This document shows, piece by piece, positions 17,197 to 24,681 of a DNA stretch of 49,084 nucleotides. The stretch's first letter is position 1. Each line of letters starts with the position of its first letter. This stretch comes from Pseudomonas syringae (GTDB lineage Bacteria; Pseudomonadota; Gammaproteobacteria; Pseudomonadales; Pseudomonadaceae), in the NCBI RefSeq assembly GCF_021605415.1, contig NZ_WKEQ01000038.1:1-49084 (forward strand). Reading direction: 5' to 3'. The notes beneath the pieces were generated by a model. That model had not been told where the DNA came from. It ran no database searches and saw only the letters and a list, made by a program, of their open reading frames with translations. Position numbers and translations under genes: made by a program.

Positions 17197-18237
17197 ATGA
17201 AACCGCTGCCGATGCGTCTCGGGGATCTGTCGGTGGGTTTCGTTCACAGCCTCGCCGATGCGGTGCGCAGTCATGACCTGGATCCGTTGCCGCTCCTTGA
17301 ACAATACGGGCTGGATACTGCACGACTCGCCGAGGCCGGTGCCCGGTTGTCGATCCCGCGTTACATGCGCCTGGGCCACGCCGCCATTCAATTGACCGGC
17401 GATCCGGCATTGGGTTTACGCATGGGCAGCCACAGCCGACTGAACCATGCCGGGCTGGCCGGTATCACCGCCGCGCAAGCCCCCACCGTGCGCGAAGCCG
17501 CCCGCTGCCTGATTCGATTCGAGGCGCTTTACGGCTCGAATTATCGCGGCCAGTCGAGCTTTCACGAAGACGCCAACGGCGCCTGGCTGCGGTTCTATTC
17601 GATCAGCCCGTACAACGCCTACAACCGCTTCGTGGTGGATTCGATCATCGCCGGGTGGTTGCAGCAGTTGTCCAGCGTCGGGGGTGAAAAGCTAAGGGCT
17701 GAACGGATCGACATCGCATTCGATGCGCCAGACTACCGCGATGCCTACACCGTGCTCGGCGATTGTTCGCTGCAGTTCAGCGCCGAACACAATCAACTGC
17801 GCTTGAGCCTTGAGAGCCTCGCCCAACGCAACCCGCAACATTGCCCCAGCACCTGGCGGCACTTGCTGCAACTATGTGAACGAGAACTGGAACAGCTGAC
17901 CCGCACCCGCAGCCTGCGCGAGCGCATCACGCAGTTGCTGGGGCCGCTGCTCAATGGTGGCCGGGAGCCCGACCTGGAAGAAGTGGCGGCACGCCTGAAG
18001 CTGCCGACCTGGACACTGCGGCGCAAACTGGCCGAAGAAGGCACGCAGTTTCGCGCGATCCTCAATGACACCCGCCGTGATCTGGCAATGACCTACATCC
18101 GCGACACCGAACTGGCGTTCGGCGAAATCGCCTACCTGCTGGGTTTCGCCTCAGCCGAAGCCTTTCAGCGCGCGTTCAAGCGCTGGAACGGCCAGACACC
18201 GGGTGAGTTCCGAAGAGGTCATAGGAACAGCGTCTAG
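17197..18237 (+). CDS. AraC-family transcriptional regulator
   Basis: Regulator of 346 aa. Residues 15-200 match the large AraC N-terminal domain of the OruR/ArgR-like type (HAGLAGITAAQAPTVREA is typical). The C-terminal 100 residues hold two helix-turn-helix units: EEVAARLKLPTWTLRRKL and GEIAYLLGFASAEAFQRAF, followed by the signature NGQTPGEFRR. It starts 3 bp after the nitrilase-fold gene, so the two form one operon. Its effector may be the small molecule bound by that protein, or something unrelated. Nothing in the sequence names a target. Confidence 0.92.
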   Translation: MKPLPMRLGDLSVGFVHSLADAVRSHDLDPLPLLEQYGLDTARLAEAGARLSIPRYMRLGHAAIQLTGDPALGLRMGSHSRLNHAGLAGITAAQAPTVREAARCLIRFEALYGSNYRGQSSFHEDANGAWLRFYSISPYNAYNRFVVDSIIAGWLQQLSSVGGEKLRAERIDIAFDAPDYRDAYTVLGDCSLQFSAEHNQLRLSLESLAQRNPQHCPSTWRHLLQLCERELEQLTRTRSLRERITQLLGPLLNGGREPDLEEVAARLKLPTWTLRRKLAEEGTQFRAILNDTRRDLAMTYIRDTELAFGEIAYLLGFASAEAFQRAFKRWNGQTPGEFRRGHRNSV

Positions 18238-18268
18238 ATGCAAGCTCTAAGCTTTAAGCTTTTGCGGC

Positions 18269-18355
18269 TTACAACTCCGTAGCATCTTCTTCAGGCTCCG
18301 GCGAGTCCAGCTCCAAGGCCTGGAATTCGAGCAGTTCTTCTTGATAGTCGTCCAT
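18269..18355 (-). CDS. Acidic 28-residue microprotein
   Basis: A short frame encodes MDDYQEELLEFQALELDSPE and eight more residues ending in ATEL. It has 10 Asp/Glu, no Lys or Arg, and no signal or membrane segment. The ATG at 18355 is preceded by the strong ribosome site GGGGGA at 8-13 bases. It lies on the minus strand, in the gap between the AraC and DUF2242 genes, convergent with AraC. I do not recognise it. The acidic amphipathic start (YQEELLEFQALEL) could form a helix that docks on a basic partner. The strong ribosome site and biased composition argue for a real gene. Confidence 0.5.
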   Translation of the reverse strand: MDDYQEELLEFQALELDSPEPEEDATEL

Positions 18356-18430
18356 CGTGTGATCCCCCAACTGCCCGCTATGAAAATGGCTTGATCAACT
18401 GACCTTGGCCACGAGCATAAAGTGCCCGTG

Positions 18431-18494
18431 TGAAGGAAAAATGAAACGTGTCCTTCATCTGATTAAACGTAGCAGGCGTTGGAAAATTTTGTGA
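18431..18494 (+). other. Possible 17-residue cationic peptide with masked ribosome site
   Basis: ATG at 18441 opens a 17-codon frame reading MKRVLHLIKRSRRWKIL and ending at 18494, with six Lys/Arg. GAAGGA precedes the ATG by 5 bases, but the seven bases TGAAGGA can pair perfectly with TCCTTCA at 18453-18459, placing the start codon in the loop. That arrangement would mask translation. It is divergent from the acidic microprotein. A chance frame is quite possible. Confidence 0.2.
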
Positions 18495-18497
18495 AAA

Positions 18498-18578
18498 AGC
18501 TGCCGCAGGCTGCGCCGACAGGGGGATCGGCGTTCCTATGCCCAAAAAGCAGGAGCCGAGCTTGCTCGACTCCTACAG
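18498..18578. repeat. REP-like elements downstream of the DUF2242 gene
   Basis: Contains GCTGCCGCAGGCTGCG (REP family of the 34091 element) and AGGAGCCGAGCTTGCTCGACTCCTAC (palindrome of the GAGC-rich REP family). They sit just past the stop of the minus-strand DUF2242 gene. Confidence 0.55.
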
Positions 18579-18581
18579 ACG

Positions 18582-19388
18582 TTACTGGGGCAGCGCCGGG
18601 ATTGGCTCGGACGGTGCCGGCAGATCGCTGGGCGGTGGCGGCGTTACGACTTCTTCAACAGGCGCGGTGGATGCAGGCTCGCTCGGTGTGATTGGCGCAG
18701 CTTCAGCAGGCGGCGCTATCGGCTCCGAACTTACCGGAGCGGGTTCACTGGCGGGCGCCGGAACGGGCTCTGCCGCCGGCACCAGCGGCGTGGGATTGGC
18801 TTTTGGTTCCGGCACACCGAGGTCAGGTTTTGGCTGCTCTTCGATGTGCGCCTTTTTCTTCGCCTCCGCCGGCATGAACTGCTCGACCAGTGCAAAGAAG
18901 CGCTCGTAGAACTTCTGCGAGGTCACGGTTTCGCTGGCGACTTTCACCATCGAATCGTCGGATGAGCCGATTGGCATCGACACCGAACCCAACACGCCCA
19001 CGCCCAGGCTGGCGGAGTTGTTGGTCTTTTTCAGTGCATAACGATCCTGAAGCGCGTTGGCAAATACCGTGGCGTGGTGCGCAGAGCTGCCATCTTCGGC
19101 GCACACCACATTGAAGCTGATCTCCAAGTGGGTATCACCGGTCTGCTGGAAGCTTTTGTGGCCGCTGACCAGTTTCGGGTCGCTGCTGGTGATGATGTAG
19201 CCCTGGCTGAGCAACGCGCGACGGGCCGCTTCGCAACTGGCGCTGTCGGTCACCGGATAATTGCGTGAAAACGTACCGGAGTCGTCGAAATTCTCATGCT
19301 CATAGATCGGCTTGTCTTTTGCACAGCCGGCAGCGACGGTCAGCACCAGCGCCAAGCCGACGAAACGCAGGGGAGATGAAATCAACAT
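18582..19388 (-). CDS. DUF2242 lipoprotein with proline-rich tail
   Basis: Exported lipoprotein of 268 aa. The lipobox is LTVAAGC at residues 16-22, and mature protein would start at C22. Residues 30-170 match the DUF2242 family (bacterial lipoproteins of unknown role). Residues 175-268 are a low-complexity Pro/Ala/Glu-rich tail with repeated APxSxPxAPP-like units, likely extended and able to span part of the periplasm or cell wall. The gene stands alone. Family function is unknown. Confidence 0.85.
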   Translation of the reverse strand: MLISSPLRFVGLALVLTVAAGCAKDKPIYEHENFDDSGTFSRNYPVTDSASCEAARRALLSQGYIITSSDPKLVSGHKSFQQTGDTHLEISFNVVCAEDGSSAHHATVFANALQDRYALKKTNNSASLGVGVLGSVSMPIGSSDDSMVKVASETVTSQKFYERFFALVEQFMPAEAKKKAHIEEQPKPDLGVPEPKANPTPLVPAAEPVPAPASEPAPVSSEPIAPPAEAAPITPSEPASTAPVEEVVTPPPPSDLPAPSEPIPALPQ

Positions 19389-19557
19389 TAAACATCCTGA
19401 GGGGAAACAGTCCGGGGCGTATTGTGCAACAGAACGCGGCCCTGCGGCGTATGGATTAGTGTCTTAAAACAGTTACAACCATACCGATGATGCACGACAG
19501 GTAAAAGGCACGCCGTCTGAAGGTGCGGGAATTCCACCGGCTCGGTCGCATACAGAC

Positions 19558-19589
19558 ACAAAAAAGCCCCGGCGGTAAGGCCGGGGCTT
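19558..19589 (-). terminator. Terminator after ppiD
   Basis: Stem AAGCCCCGG / CCGGGGCTT (19564-19572, 19581-19589) followed on the minus strand by TTTTTTG. It lies about 20 bases past the ppiD stop. Confidence 0.85.
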
Positions 19590-19610
19590 CGTCTTGTCAC
19601 TCAAACAGGA

Positions 19611-21467
19611 TCAGAAACGCTCGATCTCCGCCTGGGCTTCCAATTGCTTGCGGAAAGCCGCGAAGTCTTGCTGGCCCACACGCGAGGCGAGGAAGCGACG
19701 GTATTGAGCCTTCTCTTCATCGGTCGGCGCAGCCGCTTCATTCACGCCGTTCAGACGCACGATCATCAGGCTGCCATCAGCCAGGGTCACGCTACTGAAG
19801 GTCGGTTTGTCTTTCGCAGCCGGCTTAGGCATGCGGAACAGTGCTTGCAGCACGGCCGGATCAACACCTTCCTGGGCCCGGGTGGCCGCTTCGGTCACTT
19901 TCCAGCTCTGGCCGTCAACGGCTTTGCCATCACGCAGCGTAGCGATCATCTGCTCGGCCTTGGTCTTGGCGGCAGCGCTGGCATGCTCCTTGGTCAGTTG
20001 GGCGCGAATGCTCGCGTCCACGCTTTCCAGCGGCAGCTGTGCAGGCTTCAAGTGTTCCTTGGCGCGCAGCACGACGATGGTTTCAGGATCCAGTTCGATC
20101 GCCGCGCTGTTGGCACCTTCATCCAGCACTTCGGTGCTGAATGCAGCGGTGACCACGGCACGATTCGCTGTAACACCTTCGCCACCTTCACGGCCGAACG
20201 GCTTGGAGGTGTGCACGGTCAGCTTCAGATCCTGCGCCGGCTGGGCCAGGTCGGACGATTCAAACGCCGAGTCTTCCAGCTGCTTGCTCGCCTCGACGAA
20301 ACGCTGCTCGACCTGTTGGGTTTTCGCATCGTGAGTCAGCTTGGCTTTCAGGCTTTCGAACGTCGGTACTTCCGGCGCTTCGACACCCAGCAGCTTGATC
20401 AGGTGAATACCGAAATCGGTGCGGATCGGCTCGGACACTTGATCCTTGGACAGTGCGTACAAGGCTTTTTCGAACGCCGGGTCATAAACGCCGGGACCGG
20501 CAAAACCAAGATCACCACCATTGTTGGCCGAGCCCGGATCCTGCGAGAACTCTTTGGCCAGGGCTTCGAACTTCTCGCCCTTGGCCAGGCGCGCCTGAAT
20601 CTCTTCGATCTTGGCCTTGGCCTGGGCTTCGGTGGTCTTGTCGTTCACTTCGATCAGAATGTGCGCCGCACGACGCTGCTCCGACAGGTTGGCGATCTCT
20701 TTCTGATACGCCGCCTGCAAGTCTTCATCCTTGACGCTGACCTGGTCGAAGAACGAAGCCTTTTTCAACTCCAGATAATCGATGACCACCTGATCCGGGG
20801 TCATAAATTCCGTGGCGTGTTCGTCATAGTAAGCCTTGACCTCTTCGTCGGTCAGCTTCACGGCCGAAGGATCAGCCTTGACGTTCAGGGTGGCGAAATC
20901 ACGGGTCTGCTTTTCCAGACGGGCGAAAGCCAGTACCTGTGCGTCGGTGACGAAACCGCTGCCGCCGATACCGGCACGCAGTTGGCCGATCAGCATTTCC
21001 TGGGCCAGCATCTGGCGGAATTGCATGCGGCTATAGCCCAGTTGACGGATCACCTGGTCGAAGCGGTCGGAGTTGAACTTGCCGTCTACCTGGAATTCAG
21101 GCGTCTGCAGGATCACCTGATCCAGAGCGCCTTCAGAGAAAGCGAACTTCGAGTTTTCTGCGCCTTGCAGCAGCAGCTTGCGATCGATCAGACCTTTGAG
21201 GGCCGACTCGCGGAGCATTTTTTCATCAAGCAACGAAGCGTCGAAATCCTTGCCCAGTTGTTGCATCAACTGACGGCGTTGCATATCAACGGCTTGGCTC
21301 AGCTCGTTCTGGCTGATTTCGTCGCCATTGACCTGCGCCGCCTCGTTAGTGTGAGAGGCGGCCTGAAAAATGGCGTCGAAACCGGTCAAGGCCATCAATA
21401 CAACAATGACCCCGATAATGGTCTTGGCAATCCAGCCTTGTGAATTGTCCCTGATATTCTGCAGCAT
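19611..21467 (-). CDS. ppiD: Periplasmic folding chaperone PpiD
   Basis: Membrane-anchored chaperone of 618 aa that assists folding of proteins leaving the Sec translocon. One transmembrane helix (AKTIIGVIVVLMALTGFDAIF region, residues 14-34) anchors it. The SurA-like N-terminal chaperone domain follows, then a parvulin (PPIC) domain around residues 225-365, with RRAAHILIEV, FSQDPGSANNGGDLGFAGPG and FGIHLIKL. The length matches E. coli PpiD (623 aa). It lies downstream of hupB, as in E. coli, but a tRNA-like element and a terminator intervene, so it probably has its own promoter in the 70 bp before the start. Confidence 0.97.
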   Translation of the reverse strand: MLQNIRDNSQGWIAKTIIGVIVVLMALTGFDAIFQAASHTNEAAQVNGDEISQNELSQAVDMQRRQLMQQLGKDFDASLLDEKMLRESALKGLIDRKLLLQGAENSKFAFSEGALDQVILQTPEFQVDGKFNSDRFDQVIRQLGYSRMQFRQMLAQEMLIGQLRAGIGGSGFVTDAQVLAFARLEKQTRDFATLNVKADPSAVKLTDEEVKAYYDEHATEFMTPDQVVIDYLELKKASFFDQVSVKDEDLQAAYQKEIANLSEQRRAAHILIEVNDKTTEAQAKAKIEEIQARLAKGEKFEALAKEFSQDPGSANNGGDLGFAGPGVYDPAFEKALYALSKDQVSEPIRTDFGIHLIKLLGVEAPEVPTFESLKAKLTHDAKTQQVEQRFVEASKQLEDSAFESSDLAQPAQDLKLTVHTSKPFGREGGEGVTANRAVVTAAFSTEVLDEGANSAAIELDPETIVVLRAKEHLKPAQLPLESVDASIRAQLTKEHASAAAKTKAEQMIATLRDGKAVDGQSWKVTEAATRAQEGVDPAVLQALFRMPKPAAKDKPTFSSVTLADGSLMIVRLNGVNEAAAPTDEEKAQYRRFLASRVGQQDFAAFRKQLEAQAEIERF

Positions 21468-21530
21468 GCGTCCCCCAGAAACGGTTGAACTTCAAAATTA
21501 GGCAACCGTGGAGCGTGGGTAGAATCCGGA

Positions 21531-21560
21531 TAGAAGAAAGGCGCATCCGAGGATGCGCCT
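21531..21560 (-). terminator. Terminator of the tRNA-like element
   Basis: Perfect stem GGCGCATCC / GGATGCGCC (21540-21548 and 21551-21559) with a 2-base loop, followed on the minus strand by TTTCTTCT. It begins 10 bases past the CCA end of the tRNA-like element, so transcripts from hupB or from the element would end here before ppiD. Confidence 0.8.
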
Positions 21561-21569
21561 TCTCGTAAC

Positions 21570-21645
21570 TGGCGGAGCGGACAGGGCTCGAACCCTCGAT
21601 CCCGGCGTTACAGGAAACTCTTTCAATCCCCTGCTCTACCGCTCC
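21570..21645 (-). ncRNA. 76-nt tRNA-like element between hupB and ppiD
   Basis: On the minus strand this stretch has tRNA ends. It has a perfect 7-bp acceptor stem GGAGCGG / CCGCTCC, TA at 8-9, a G discriminator with encoded CCA, and a T-loop TTCGAGC at the right place. The total is 76 nt. The interior is not canonical. The D-stem strands (GAGC and the 22-25 region) do not pair, and around the loop CTGTAAC the anticodon-stem strands GTTTC and GCCGG do not pair. The 3' half resembles tRNA-Asp, with GTA in place of the GTC anticodon. The 5' half shares GGTAGAGCAGGGGATTGAAA with tRNA-Phe. An alternative 7-bp hairpin CAGGGGA / TTTCCTG can form. It is either a decayed tRNA gene or a tRNA-mimic RNA. 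Confidence 0.55.
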
Positions 21646-21698
21646 GCTGCCAAGTCAGGCGTGTACCCGACCCGGATGGGTAAAAACTTGAAACGAAC

Positions 21699-21971
21699 TT
21701 AGTTGACCGCTTCTTTCAGTGCTTTACCGGCTTTGAAGCCAGGCTTTTTAGCAGCAGCGATTTGCAGCGTCTTGCCGGTCTGTGGGTTACGACCTACGCG
21801 GGCAGGACGGTCAGTCACGGAGAAGGTACCGAAACCTACCAGAACAACAGAGTCGCCAGCCTTGAGAGCGCCAGTGACGGATTCGATCACAGCGTCCAGC
21901 GCACGGCCAGCAGCAGCTTTCGGGATATCAGCGGATGCAGCGATAGCATCAATCAGTTCCGACTTGTTCAC
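21699..21971 (-). CDS. hupB: DNA-binding protein HU-beta
   Basis: Histone-like protein of 90 aa that bends and compacts DNA as a dimer. The full HU signature is present: GFGTFSV, then RPARVGRNPQTGK (the DNA-contacting arm) and IAAAKKPGFKAGKALK. I start it at the GTG at 21971, which gives the family N-terminus MNKSELIDAIA and follows AGGGGAC by 6 bases; the open frame upstream is not coding. The promoter lies about 100 bp upstream, beyond lon. Confidence 0.97.
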   Translation of the reverse strand: MNKSELIDAIAASADIPKAAAGRALDAVIESVTGALKAGDSVVLVGFGTFSVTDRPARVGRNPQTGKTLQIAAAKKPGFKAGKALKEAVN

Positions 21972-22067
21972 TCTAAGTCCCCTTATATCTATTTTGAGTA
22001 TATTTCTAAGTTTTTTGGTGAAAGCAAAAGCAAGTGCTGAATGGCCTACAGACACTATAAGAGCCGC

Positions 22068-22097
22068 TTTATATCAAGGGCTCTAAAAAGCTGTCAA
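22068..22097 (-). promoter_or_regulatory. Sigma-70-type promoter of hupB
   Basis: On the minus strand a perfect -35 TTGACA (22097-22092) is followed after 18 bases by TATAAA (22073-22068). Transcription would start near 22060, leaving a leader of about 90 nt before the GTG of hupB. Confidence 0.7.
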
Positions 22098-22121
22098 GGA
22101 AGCCCCCCAGGCAAAACCTTA

Positions 22122-24518
22122 TTAATGCGTGCTGATTCTTTCCTTAGCGTCAGACTCTCTCTTTTCATCCTTGGCAACTATCTCGGGAGCCACATCCGGC
22201 AAGGGCTCCGGCGCGTATTGCAGCGCAATTTGCAGGACCTCGTCAATCCATTTAACCGGTTTAATCTGTAGATCCTGCTTGATGTTGTCAGGAATTTCCT
22301 TCAGATCGCGCACGTTCTCTTCCGGAATGATCACAATCTTGATCCCGCCGCGATGAGCCGCCAGCAGTTTTTCCTTCAGCCCGCCAATCGCCAGCACTTG
22401 ACCACGCAAGGTGATCTCGCCGGTCATGGCAACATCTGCGCGCACCGGAATGCCCGTCAACGCCGACACCAATGCCGTGCACATGCCCACACCTGCGCTC
22501 GGGCCATCCTTCGGGGTCGCCCCTTCCGGCATGTGAATGTGCGTGTCGCGCTTCTCGTGGAAATCCAGAGGAATGCCCAGACTCTTCGCGCGGCTGCGCA
22601 CTACTGTCAGTGCGGCGGTGATCGATTCGACCATTACATCGCCCAGCGAACCGGTCTTGATCAGTTGACCTTTGCCGGGTACGACGGCCGCTTCGATGGT
22701 CAGCAACTCGCCGCCAACCTGCGTCCACGCCAAGCCTGTCACCTGACCGATCTGATCCTGCTGCTCGGCCAGGCCGTAGCGGAATTTACGCACGCCAAGG
22801 AAATGCTCAAGCAGGTCAGCTGTCACTTTTACCGAGAAGCGTTTTTCCAGCGCGTGCTCTTTGACTGCCTTGCGGCAGACCTTGGCAATCTGCCGTTCCA
22901 GGCCACGGACGCCGGCTTCGCGGGTGTAATAACGAATGATGTCGCGGATCGCTTCCTCATCGAATTCCAGTTCGCCCTTCTTCAAACCGTTGGCCTGAAT
23001 CTGTTTCGGCGACAGGTATTTGACTGCGATGTTGATCTTCTCGTCTTCGGTGTAGCCCGGCAGACGGATGACTTCCATCCGATCCAGCAACGCTGGCGGG
23101 ATGTTCATCGAGTTCGAGGTGCACAGGAACATCACATCGGACAGGTCGTAATCGACTTCCAGATAGTGATCGTTGAAATTGTGGTTTTGCTCTGGGTCGA
23201 GCACTTCCAACAATGCCGACGCCGGATCGCCGCGCATATCGCTGCCCATTTTGTCGATTTCATCGAGCAGGAACAGCGGGTTGCGAACGCCCACCTTTGT
23301 CATCTTTTGAATCAATCTTCCCGGCATCGAACCGATATAAGTCCGGCGGTGACCACGGATTTCCGCCTCATCACGCACGCCACCGAGGGCCATGCGCACG
23401 AATTTACGGTTGGTGGCGTGAGCGATCGACTCGGCAAGCGAGGTTTTACCCACACCCGGAGGGCCGACCAGGCACAACACCGGGCCGCGAATTTTTTTCA
23501 CGCGTTTTTGCACGGCGAGGTATTCAAGGATGCGCTCCTTCACCTCTTCGAGGCCGTAGTGATCGGCGTCGAGAATGTCTTCGGCACGTGCCAGATCCAG
23601 GCGCACCTTGCTCTGCGCCTTCCACGGCACCTGCACCAGCCAATCGATGTAGGAACGCACCACGGTGGCCTCAGCGGACATCGGCGACATTTGCTTGAGC
23701 TTGTTCAGCTCGGCAGTCGCTTTGGTCATGGCGTCTTTCGGAAGGCCGGCGGCATCGATTCGCTTTTTCAGCTCTTCGATTTCGTTATGGCCTTCGTCGC
23801 CATCACCGAGTTCTTTCTGAATGGCCTTCATCTGCTCATTCAGGTAGTACTCGCGCTGGCTGCGCTCCATTTGCTTTTTGACGCGGCCGCGAATGCGTTT
23901 TTCGACCTGCAGCAAATCAATCTCGGCATCCAGCAACGCGAGCACGTGCTCGACCCGGGCCGACAGATCAATGATTTCGAGGATTTCCTGCTTTTGCTCG
24001 ATCTTCAGCGCCATGTGCGCCGCCATGGTGTCTACCAGGCGACCGGGCTCGTCGATGCTGTTGAGCGACGACAGGACTTCAGCCGGGACTTTCTTGCCCA
24101 ACTGCACATACTGCTCGAACTGCGACAGCAGGCTGCGCACAAACACTTCGGATTCACGTTCCGGCGCATCGACTTCATCGATCAGCGAAACTTCCGCACG
24201 GCAATGACCATCGACTTCGCTGAAACGCTCGACTGCGCCCCGCTGCTCGCCTTCGACCAGAACCTTGACGGTGCCATCGGGCAGCTTGAGCAATTGCAGG
24301 ACAGTGGCAACAGTGCCTACGCGATACAGGGCATCTTCGCCGGGATCGTCGTCGGCCGGGTTTCTCTGGGCCAGCAACAGGATCTGCTTGTCGCCCGCCA
24401 TCGCGGCCTCAAGGGCTTCGATGGATTTCTCGCGCCCCACGAACAGCGGGATAACCATGTGCGGATAAACCACAACATCACGCAATGGCAAGAGAGGCAA
24501 TTCGATGGTTGTCTTCAT
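22122..24518 (-). CDS. lon: ATP-dependent protease Lon
   Basis: Cytoplasmic AAA+ protease of 798 aa that degrades damaged and short-lived regulatory proteins. Domains in order: N-terminal substrate domain (opening MKTTIELPLLPLRDVVVYPH), coiled region 190-260, AAA+ module with Walker A GPPGVGKT and Walker B FLLDEIDK, and protease domain with catalytic serine in KDGPSAGVGM and lysine in GGLKEKLLAAHRGG. The length fits LonA. Placement between clpX and hupB is the conserved arrangement. A terminator and a heat-shock-like promoter lie between clpX and lon, so lon can be expressed alone. Confidence 0.98.
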   Translation of the reverse strand: MKTTIELPLLPLRDVVVYPHMVIPLFVGREKSIEALEAAMAGDKQILLLAQRNPADDDPGEDALYRVGTVATVLQLLKLPDGTVKVLVEGEQRGAVERFSEVDGHCRAEVSLIDEVDAPERESEVFVRSLLSQFEQYVQLGKKVPAEVLSSLNSIDEPGRLVDTMAAHMALKIEQKQEILEIIDLSARVEHVLALLDAEIDLLQVEKRIRGRVKKQMERSQREYYLNEQMKAIQKELGDGDEGHNEIEELKKRIDAAGLPKDAMTKATAELNKLKQMSPMSAEATVVRSYIDWLVQVPWKAQSKVRLDLARAEDILDADHYGLEEVKERILEYLAVQKRVKKIRGPVLCLVGPPGVGKTSLAESIAHATNRKFVRMALGGVRDEAEIRGHRRTYIGSMPGRLIQKMTKVGVRNPLFLLDEIDKMGSDMRGDPASALLEVLDPEQNHNFNDHYLEVDYDLSDVMFLCTSNSMNIPPALLDRMEVIRLPGYTEDEKINIAVKYLSPKQIQANGLKKGELEFDEEAIRDIIRYYTREAGVRGLERQIAKVCRKAVKEHALEKRFSVKVTADLLEHFLGVRKFRYGLAEQQDQIGQVTGLAWTQVGGELLTIEAAVVPGKGQLIKTGSLGDVMVESITAALTVVRSRAKSLGIPLDFHEKRDTHIHMPEGATPKDGPSAGVGMCTALVSALTGIPVRADVAMTGEITLRGQVLAIGGLKEKLLAAHRGGIKIVIIPEENVRDLKEIPDNIKQDLQIKPVKWIDEVLQIALQYAPEPLPDVAPEIVAKDEKRESDAKERISTH

Positions 24519-24578
24519 GATTTCGCCTCTACGGCGGCCATAAGGCCGTAATCAGATGGAATTAAGCTTGAAACCAAG

Positions 24579-24608
24579 ATGGGGGCTGCTTTCGAAAAAA
24601 ACAAGCGC
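24579..24608 (-). promoter_or_regulatory. Sigma-32-like heat-shock promoter of lon
   Basis: On the minus strand CTTGTTT (from 24605) is followed after 14 bases by CCCCATCT (24584 downward), a perfect match to the sigma-32 -10 consensus CCCCATnT. The -35 keeps CTTG of CTTGAAA. It lies 60 bp before the lon start, and lon is a classic heat-shock gene. Confidence 0.6.
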
Positions 24609-24629
24609 AAAGCGGATGTAAAAAACTGC

Positions 24630-24658
24630 TTAAAAGAAAAGGGGCCCGAAGGCCCCTT
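24630..24658 (-). terminator. Terminator after clpX
   Basis: Stem GGGGCC-TTCG-GGCCCC with a stable UUCG-type loop (24641-24656), followed on the minus strand by TTTTCTTTT. It ends the clpX transcript before lon. Confidence 0.85.
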
Positions 24659-24681
24659 CTTTATTCCAGCAGACTGGACGC

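Noticed and set aside
19644..21443. 599-residue open frame opposite ppiD
   Set aside because: Antisense shadow of ppiD with no recognisable domain and no ribosome site.
21570..21645. Calling the hupB-ppiD element a normal tRNA-Asp, tRNA-Tyr or tRNA-Phe
   Set aside because: Acceptor and T-loop fit, but D-stem and anticodon-stem cannot pair, so an ordinary functional tRNA is not supported.
22353..24551. 732-residue open frame on the plus strand opposite lon
   Set aside because: It is an antisense shadow of lon, whose conserved domains fully explain the sequence. GC-rich codon bias produces long antisense frames.
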